Shown here in pieces: positions 39,450 through 45,114 of a DNA stretch of 45,114 bases. The position numbers and the translations under genes are program-made. How positions within the stretch are numbered: the first letter of the stretch is position 1; every line of letters starts with the position of its first letter. The notes under the pieces are model-generated. The model ran no database searches. It saw only the letters and a list, made by a program, of their open reading frames with translations, and was not told the DNA's origin. The stretch spans positions 1 to 45,114 of the forward strand of contig JAIQFF010000021.1 in assembly GCA_020073395.1 (NCBI GenBank), written 5' to 3'. This DNA comes from Terriglobia bacterium (lineage in GTDB: Bacteria > Acidobacteriota > Terriglobia > Terriglobales > Acidobacteriaceae).

Positions 39450-42400
39450 ACGACTCCTCCGTTTCCGGGAGCTTGTCGTTGTCCCTGGCGATCCACACAT
39501 ATAAGGTCGGCAATAGAACCAGACTCATCGCCAGCGCCGCCATCAGGCCACCCACAATGACAATGGCAAATGGCCGTTGCGAGTCAGAGCCGATGGCATG
39601 CGACAAAGCGGCCGGAACCAGGCCGAAGGTTGCCACCAGCATGGTCATCATGATGGGGCGAAGCCGGAGCACCGCACCTTCGATGGCCGCATCCACGATG
39701 GTGTAACCGCGAGCCCGGAGCTGATTGATGTATTCCAGCATGATGACTCCGGTCTGGACCGACACCCCGAAGAGCGCAAGGAATCCAATGCCGGAGGACA
39801 CGCTAAAGTGCGTGCCCGTTAGCAACAGAGCCAGCAACCCGCCAATTGGGGCCATGGTTACGACCGCCAGGATCAGCAGTGCCCACTTCGCGGATCGAAA
39901 CATGATGTAGAGCAAAATGAAGATGAACAGCACGGTGAGCGGAACGATCACGGCGAGACGCGCCGAGGCCCGCTTCGCACTCTCGTACTCTCCTGACCAT
40001 TCCAGGTGATAGCCCGGTGGAAGTTTGACCTTCTGACTGATTAGTGCCATGGCTTCTTCGACCGAGCTGTTTAGATCTCGGCCGCGCACGTTGAAGGTCA
40101 CGCTTACGTAGCGGCTATTTCCTTCGCGGTAGATATCGTAAGCGCCGTCGCGAACTTCCACGGTGGTGAGCTGCGCCATTGAAACCCGCTCTCCGGAAGG
40201 AGAGAGCAGACGAACGTTGCTGATAGCTCGAGCATCCTTCCTGTAAGGCTCCTGATAGCGCACCACCACGTCGTAGCGCTCCGGAGTACCGGCCGGCAGC
40301 ACTGTGCTCACGGCTTTCCCACCCACGGCGGTTTCGACCACGTCCTGTATGTCGGTGACGTTGATTCCGAAACGCGCTGCTTGCTGCCGGTTAATGGTGA
40401 AGTTCAGATTGGGCTGGCCGGTGTCACGATACAGCTTGACGTCGGAGATGCCGGGCACGCGCTGCATGAGGTCCGCGATCTCGTCGCCCTTCTCCTCGAT
40501 GGTCCTCAAGTCATTCCCGAAGACCTTCAGGGCGAGCTGCCCCTTGGTGCCGGTGAGCGTCTCTCCGACGTTGTCTTCAATGGGTTGAGAGAAATTCCAG
40601 GTCGCGCCCGGCAACTGTGCTATGGCTCGATCCATGGCGGCGATGAGTTCTTCTTTGTTTTCCCGGAAAATGAGCCGCCATTGCGCCTTGGGCTTAAGGT
40701 CAATGAAGTATTCGGTGTTTCCGAACCCACCGGTGTCGGTTCCGTCATCGGGACGCCCAATTTCGGAGATGACTTGCCTGGCCTCGGGGAAGGCCGCAAA
40801 AATGAGGCGCGCCTGATTCATAAAACGCGTGCCTTCGGTAAGGCTTGTGCTTTGCGCCAGGGTACCGCGAGCCCAGATCGAGCCTTCATCCAGGTGCGGC
40901 AGAAATTCCGAGCCGATCACGCCGCTGAAACCCAGGAACAGTGTGACCACCAGACAAGCCACGCCGACGCCGACGGTAAAAGTGCGGTGGCCTACGCACC
41001 AGCGCAGGCGTCGCCGGTAGTGCTCGGTCAGATAAGCCAGCGCCGGGTTATGCGTTTCCTTAACGCCTTTGCGAAACAGGAAGCTCGCCAGCACTGGAGC
41101 AACCAGGATCGAAAACGTCATCGCGCCCAGCAAGGCAAAAGCGACCGTCCAAGCCATGGGCCGGAACAGCCGCCCTTCCACCCGTTGCAGCGTGAAGATC
41201 GGCATGTAGGCGGTAATGATGATGAGGATGGCGTAGAACACCGGACGCTGCACCTCGTGAGCAGCTTCACGAATGATCTGTTCGGGTGTTTGGGGGGCCA
41301 TCGCAGTGCGCCCTGAAGGGGAGGAACCGTTCTTGCGGCGGCTCATGTGCCGCACGATGTTTTCCACCATCACGACCGCACCGTCCACTACCATTCCGAA
41401 ATCCAACGCGCCCAGCGAGAGAAGGTTGACGGGAACTTTGGTCAAGTCGAGCAGAATCGAAGCAAAGAAGAGAGCAAACGGGATGGTCAGCGACACGATG
41501 AGAGCGGCGCGCGTGTCGAGCAGAAACAGGAAAAGGATGATGGTCACCAGAACCATTCCCTCTCCCAGGTTGTGCAGCACTGTGTCCAGGGTGAAGGCCA
41601 GCAGATCGCTGCGGTCGATCATCCGCTCCAGAGTCACGCCCGGGGGAAGGCCGCCGTGATTCAGTTGCTCCACTTTGGCGTGCAGTTTTTCCAGCGTCGG
41701 CCCCGAGTCGGCGCCCTTGCGCATCATCACCTGCGCGAAGATGACATCGTCGTTATCCACGATCTTGCCATCTTCCCGTCGGATCGCTCTTCCTTCGTGC
41801 CCGAGGCGGACCTTCGCGCCCTGGCTCACTTCCGCGATGTCCCTGACGCGCAGCGGCGTTCCTGTTTTCGTCGTCAGGACCGTCTGCTCGATATCTTTCA
41901 CATGGCTGAAGAGACCGAGGGTACGGACATTCATCTGCTGCGAACCGGTCTCGACAAAGTTGCCGCCGGCGTTAACATTGTTGCTCGCCAGCTGCTGTTC
42001 CACCTGGCCAATGCTCAGGCCGTAGGACACTAGCTTGTTGGGGTCCACGCGCACCTGATATTCGCGCGTGGTGCCCCCGAAGGTGCTGACGTCGACGATG
42101 TCGGGAACCGACTTGAGTTCCTTCACCACCGTCCAATCCTGGGTCGACCTCAGGTCCATGACGTCAATCTGAGGATTCGTACTCTTCAACACATACCAGT
42201 AGATTTGGCCCGTCGTGCTCCAGTCCGTACCCATGGAAGGTTGCAGCCCTTCGGGCAAATCCGCCTGCGCCATCCGCTCCATGACCTTCTGCCGGTTCCA
42301 GTTGTTGTCGGAGGCGTCGTCGAAGATCATCAGCACGAAGGACAAACCGAAAATTGATTCCGACCGGAGATGCGTAAGGTGGGGGATTCCGTTCATCTGG

Positions 42401-42612
42401 ATTTCGATCGGAATCGTGACCTGCTGTTCCACCTCCTCGGCGGCCCGGCCAGGCCATTGCGTGATGATGGTGGCGTAGTTATCCGCGATATCGGGATACG
42501 CCTCGACCGGCAGGTTATGAAAGGAGACTGCCCCCCAGGCCAGCGCCAGGATCGCGAGAGCCAGCACCACGAAGCGGTTGTTGAGGGCAAAATCTACCAG
42601 GGCGCGAATCAT
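39439..42612 (-). CDS. CzcA/CusA-type heavy-metal efflux RND transporter
   Basis: Inner membrane proton-driven pump, 1057 residues, of the heavy-metal efflux (HME-RND) class. It has the expected two repeats of transmembrane helices and large periplasmic loops (NLPVEAYPDIADNYATIITQWPGRAAEEVEQQ at the start). The proton-relay motif in the fourth helix is complete: Asp 404, Asp 410 and Glu 417 (LDFGMVVDGAVVMVEN), at the same spacing as CzcA Asp 402, Asp 408 and Glu 415. Metal could be Co/Zn/Cd or Cu/Ag/Ni; the class cannot be set from these residues alone. It lies 10 nt after the adaptor gene and overlaps the channel gene, so all three are one operon. Confidence 0.94.
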   Translation of the reverse strand: MIRALVDFALNNRFVVLALAILALAWGAVSFHNLPVEAYPDIADNYATIITQWPGRAAEEVEQQVTIPIEIQMNGIPHLTHLRSESIFGLSFVLMIFDDASDNNWNRQKVMERMAQADLPEGLQPSMGTDWSTTGQIYWYVLKSTNPQIDVMDLRSTQDWTVVKELKSVPDIVDVSTFGGTTREYQVRVDPNKLVSYGLSIGQVEQQLASNNVNAGGNFVETGSQQMNVRTLGLFSHVKDIEQTVLTTKTGTPLRVRDIAEVSQGAKVRLGHEGRAIRREDGKIVDNDDVIFAQVMMRKGADSGPTLEKLHAKVEQLNHGGLPPGVTLERMIDRSDLLAFTLDTVLHNLGEGMVLVTIILFLFLLDTRAALIVSLTIPFALFFASILLDLTKVPVNLLSLGALDFGMVVDGAVVMVENIVRHMSRRKNGSSPSGRTAMAPQTPEQIIREAAHEVQRPVFYAILIIITAYMPIFTLQRVEGRLFRPMAWTVAFALLGAMTFSILVAPVLASFLFRKGVKETHNPALAYLTEHYRRRLRWCVGHRTFTVGVGVACLVVTLFLGFSGVIGSEFLPHLDEGSIWARGTLAQSTSLTEGTRFMNQARLIFAAFPEARQVISEIGRPDDGTDTGGFGNTEYFIDLKPKAQWRLIFRENKEELIAAMDRAIAQLPGATWNFSQPIEDNVGETLTGTKGQLALKVFGNDLRTIEEKGDEIADLMQRVPGISDVKLYRDTGQPNLNFTINRQQAARFGINVTDIQDVVETAVGGKAVSTVLPAGTPERYDVVVRYQEPYRKDARAISNVRLLSPSGERVSMAQLTTVEVRDGAYDIYREGNSRYVSVTFNVRGRDLNSSVEEAMALISQKVKLPPGYHLEWSGEYESAKRASARLAVIVPLTVLFIFILLYIMFRSAKWALLILAVVTMAPIGGLLALLLTGTHFSVSSGIGFLALFGVSVQTGVIMLEYINQLRARGYTIVDAAIEGAVLRLRPIMMTMLVATFGLVPAALSHAIGSDSQRPFAIVIVGGLMAALAMSLVLLPTLYVWIARDNDKLPETEESFES

Positions 42613-42622
42613 TTTGTTCTAT

Positions 42623-43759
42623 TTACTGTTCGATCGTGTGCTCCAACATCAATGCATTCGCGACTACTTGCTGGCCCGGCGCCAGCCCTGATTTGATCTC
42701 GAGCATGTTCTTGGGCATGACGTCCCCGCTGACCACCTCCAGGCGGCGGAACTTCTGGCCTGGCGCGGGCACGTACACCCAGTCGCGGTCGTGTATGTGC
42801 AACACGGCGCTGGCGGGAACCACTGTGAATGTCTCCTTCCTCAGCCCGGTAAAGGTGGCCGTGGCAAACATGCCGAGACGCATGTTGCCCGGATTGCGCA
42901 CTTCCACCCGTACCTTGGCCGTCCGAATAGTCGGATCGAGAACCGCGCCAACGTTGCTGATTCGTCCGGTAATCACCATGTCTGGATATGCATTCAATCT
43001 GATGTCAGCCGTTTCACCGACTCGAACGTTGGCCAGATCGTTTTCGTACACGTCGCAAACCACCCAGACATAAGACAAGTCTGAAATCGTGAAGGGGTTG
43101 GAACCCAAGGCCTGGACCCCGGCGGCATTGGTGACTTGCTGATCGGTGATCACACCCGCGATGGGCGCGGTCACTTCGACCACTCCATTGGGCTTGTCGG
43201 GATCATTCCCCAACAGGCGAAGATGTTCCGCCATGGTTTCAACATCCACCTTGGCTTTGTCTTCCGTGTCCTGGGCGACCTGAAGATCGTTCATGGAGAT
43301 AGCGCCGTGCTCGTACAATTCCTTCGAACGCTCCAGTTGCGTGCGCGCCAAGGTCTCATCGGCCACAGCCTTGCGGTAGTCGGAGAAACCGCCGGCAACA
43401 TCGTCACTGCGAATGCTCAGCAATAGCTGCCCCTTCCTGACCGTGTCACCCAGCCGCGCGTGAATCGCCACCACTCGTCCGGTGGCCAGCGAGATCACAG
43501 GAACGTTTCGAGAAATGTCGGGGTTTACTGTGCCCGTGACCACCAGCTTCGGAGCGGCTGAGTAGGCAACCGCCGCGGTTAGCGGAAACTGTTCCGGATG
43601 GTCCACAGCGAAAAGGCTGACGTCGGTATCGGCTACCACCGTGGCGGGCGGCGGCGCCTCCGCCCGCGGATCCCCATGCGCGCTGTTACACCCGCTCAGT
43701 AACAGCAGTGCCGGTGTGAAAATCAGGAGAAAACCAATTTTCGGCCTTTGGGTCTTCAT
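42623..43759 (-). CDS. Periplasmic adaptor (membrane fusion) lipoprotein of an RND efflux system
   Basis: CzcB/CusB-type adaptor of 378 residues. The N-terminal lipoprotein signal ends in the lipobox LSGC (Cys 24). The barrel-sandwich hybrid (GRVVAIHARLGDTVRKGQLLL), a helical hairpin (about 130-180) and the beta-barrel domains (VGETADIRLNAYPDMVITGRI, VRVEVRNPGNMRLGMFATATF) follow in order. No His-rich metal-binding N-terminus, so it is a plain adaptor. It lies between the beta-barrel gene (119-nt gap) and the RND pump gene (10-nt gap). Confidence 0.92.
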   Translation of the reverse strand: MKTQRPKIGFLLIFTPALLLLSGCNSAHGDPRAEAPPPATVVADTDVSLFAVDHPEQFPLTAAVAYSAAPKLVVTGTVNPDISRNVPVISLATGRVVAIHARLGDTVRKGQLLLSIRSDDVAGGFSDYRKAVADETLARTQLERSKELYEHGAISMNDLQVAQDTEDKAKVDVETMAEHLRLLGNDPDKPNGVVEVTAPIAGVITDQQVTNAAGVQALGSNPFTISDLSYVWVVCDVYENDLANVRVGETADIRLNAYPDMVITGRISNVGAVLDPTIRTAKVRVEVRNPGNMRLGMFATATFTGLRKETFTVVPASAVLHIHDRDWVYVPAPGQKFRRLEVVSGDVMPKNMLEIKSGLAPGQQVVANALMLEHTIEQ

Positions 43760-43878
43760 CGATAGAGTTCACGTTTTCAGCAGCGGACATCTTCCCGGGG
43801 GAGGGAGGTTTCGCAGCAGCACCGAAACCGTTCGAGGTCCGCGACGCTGCTGCTGTTTTTCGTGTCCGATCGAACAGC

Positions 43879-45114
43879 CTAGAACTTGACCATGATGGCC
43901 ATCCTGATAGTGCCCTCATCCTTCCGCAGGTCTGGACAGAACCCGCTTCCTGCGACGCAGGTGAAACCCGGCGTCGGCGACAAGAACGGCCCCGGCACAA
44001 ATGTCGTGCCCGGCGCCAAAGACCCGGCAGCTGGGTTGGGAATCGAACTGGGTGCGCCGTTGACACCCGGCGTTATCCCGCCACGTCCGCTGAAGTATGG
44101 GACGTTCGCGTGGCGATAGCCGTACTCCCAGCGGAAGGTGATGTATTGTTTCGGCATGTAGTCGAAGGTGATCGAGGTATCCCAGGCTTTGAAAGGGTCG
44201 CCGGGATTCGCCGTAAAGTACGGTGTTCCGGAGAGAGCATCTGCTCCATTGATTGGTGGGAGCAGCACGAGGTAGCGGCCCGGATTGTTCATCTGTCCGC
44301 CGCCGAAAGTAAGTCCGTACAGGTCCTTCTTGAACCACCAGCGGTTGTAAGCCATCCAGCCCAAGAACGCTTGCTTGTGAGCGGTAATGTTTCCCGCGCC
44401 ATCTCTTTTATCTCCAAAGCAAGCCACGCCCCCGCCGTATTCGCAACCGAGATCGCCGGTAAACGAGAACGCCATCTTGTCGAGAGTTTTCTCGGGATGG
44501 TCGTAATACTTGACTTCAATACTGTCATCGGTATGAATGCGACTGCGGCCCAGCTTGCCGTTACCGGTGCCCAGGGTATCTTCACCCATGCCGTAGTTGT
44601 TGAAGACAAAGGCCAGCCACGGCTTCGGACGGTACAGAATCTGTCCGCCCAGGCCGGGGTGGCTGCCGAACCTGCCGTAGGATTGCCATCCGTTGATGAT
44701 CCACGGCTCAATCTTCAGCTTGTTGGTGGGAAACCACTGAATGCGCACCCCGTTGAAGAACCACGGCGTATTGGATGACACATACGATGGCTGGTAAGCC
44801 CAGTTATCGAAGTTGTAGTAACTGAAGAGTCCAATGTAGGAGACGAAAATTCCCGCATCCAAATTGAGGCCGTGGTTCACATTCCAGTGGTAGCCTCCGT
44901 ATGCCTCTGATACGTACTTGTACGCGCCACGAAGGTCCCATTGTCCGCGTCCCGGGCTGGCGTCATTGCGTGGCGTTGTGATGCCGAACATTCCATTCAT
45001 GGTCAAAACCCGGCCGCGCACGTTCTGCCAATGGAAGTCGCCGCCGAAGCTGATTTGTTCCACCTGGACTTCGTTCGACCGGAAAATCTCGCTCGACCCG
45101 CCGATCGTGTCGTC
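43879..45114 (-). CDS. Outer membrane beta-barrel porin-like protein (BBP2/OmpL-like), 5' end outside the window
   Basis: The frame runs open from the window end at 45114, with no stop in the 17 codons before a GTG at 45063, so the true N-terminus is off the window. At least 411 residues are present. Alternating aromatic strands (YVSEAYGGYHWNVNHGLNLD, YIGLFSYYNFDNW, FNGVRIQWFPTNKLKIEPWI, ITFRWEYGYRHANVPYF) and a C-terminal Phe (MAIMVKF) indicate an outer membrane barrel. The sequence resembles the BBP2 putative porin family. Linked to the efflux operon by position (119-nt gap), so it may be an uptake or exit channel tied to metal handling. Function not established. Confidence 0.8.
   Translation of the reverse strand, partial: DDTIGGSSEIFRSNEVQVEQISFGGDFHWQNVRGRVLTMNGMFGITTPRNDASPGRGQWDLRGAYKYVSEAYGGYHWNVNHGLNLDAGIFVSYIGLFSYYNFDNWAYQPSYVSSNTPWFFNGVRIQWFPTNKLKIEPWIINGWQSYGRFGSHPGLGGQILYRPKPWLAFVFNNYGMGEDTLGTGNGKLGRSRIHTDDSIEVKYYDHPEKTLDKMAFSFTGDLGCEYGGGVACFGDKRDGAGNITAHKQAFLGWMAYNRWWFKKDLYGLTFGGGQMNNPGRYLVLLPPINGADALSGTPYFTANPGDPFKAWDTSITFDYMPKQYITFRWEYGYRHANVPYFSGRGGITPGVNGAPSSIPNPAAGSLAPGTTFVPGPFLSPTPGFTCVAGSGFCPDLRKDEGTIRMAIMVKF

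Noticed and set aside
40381-41316. Long plus-strand ORF opposite the RND pump
   Set aside because: Antisense of a gene with an intact proton-relay motif; no protein-like features.
1-45114. CRISPR array or complete insertion sequence
   Set aside because: No regularly spaced direct repeats with unique spacers and no transposase gene were seen; the repeats present are dispersed palindromes.

Overview
The window is about 45 kb of GC-rich bacterial chromosome with dense, mostly housekeeping and metabolic genes. Gene content suggests a soil-type Acidobacteriota (Terriglobia/Koribacter-like): a secreted Tricorn-type protease, tandem PTPS-like pterin enzymes beside FolE, a BFN nuclease, PilZ and VOC proteins, Tat- and Sec-exported enzymes, and intergenic spacers packed with several families of short palindromic repeats. 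This assignment is an inference from gene content and style; no rRNA or marker phylogeny is available here.

Layout. 1-9.5 kb (mostly minus strand): SMC, then an FMN split-barrel protein (plus), an M20 dipeptidase flanked by two inverted copies of a palindromic repeat, a methyltransferase coupled to the glycine oxidase ThiO, and a TonB-C-domain protein whose last residues are frameshifted. 9.6-12.8 kb: a TlpA-like lipoprotein thioredoxin divergent from a plus-strand operon of glycosyltransferase, two overlapping PTPS/QueD-like genes and FolE. 12.8-16.1 kb: an orphan pentapeptide-repeat protein with a TIR-like C-terminal domain, a rhomboid protease and divergent TruB. 16.1-20.6 kb: a two-domain VOC protein, PilZ protein, small conserved-looking protein, BFN nuclease and MiaB. 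20.6-26.7 kb: PurC (clear sigma70-type promoter), CvpA, a Fis-type HTH protein, a secreted TPR-like protein separated by a strong terminator, SDR plus FMN protein, and a D-2-hydroxyacid dehydrogenase. 26.7-34.7 kb: a GT2 glycosyltransferase flanked by two direct copies of the palindromic repeat, the Tricorn homologue, a Tat-exported amidase and a YncE-like beta-propeller. 34.7-36.6 kb: a decayed integration hotspot with tRNA-Arg(CCT), a 43-nt duplicate of its 3' half 1010 bp away, an FMN split-barrel gene between them and a truncated tyrosine integrase on the other side of the tRNA. 36.6-45.1 kb (minus): a zinc-hairpin protein with DnaJ-type Cys motifs, KDPG aldolase, and a four-gene export cluster (beta-barrel porin, cut by the window end, periplasmic adaptor, CzcA-type RND pump, TolC-like channel).

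The most interesting items are the pentapeptide-TIR-like orphan, the second PTPS copy that has lost its catalytic His, the multi-hairpin repeat family sitting a few bases after stop codons and bracketing single genes, the tRNA-Arg hotspot, the roughly 90-residue acidic insert in the SMC head, and the frameshifted TonB domain. I saw no CRISPR array, no complete insertion sequence and no complete prophage.
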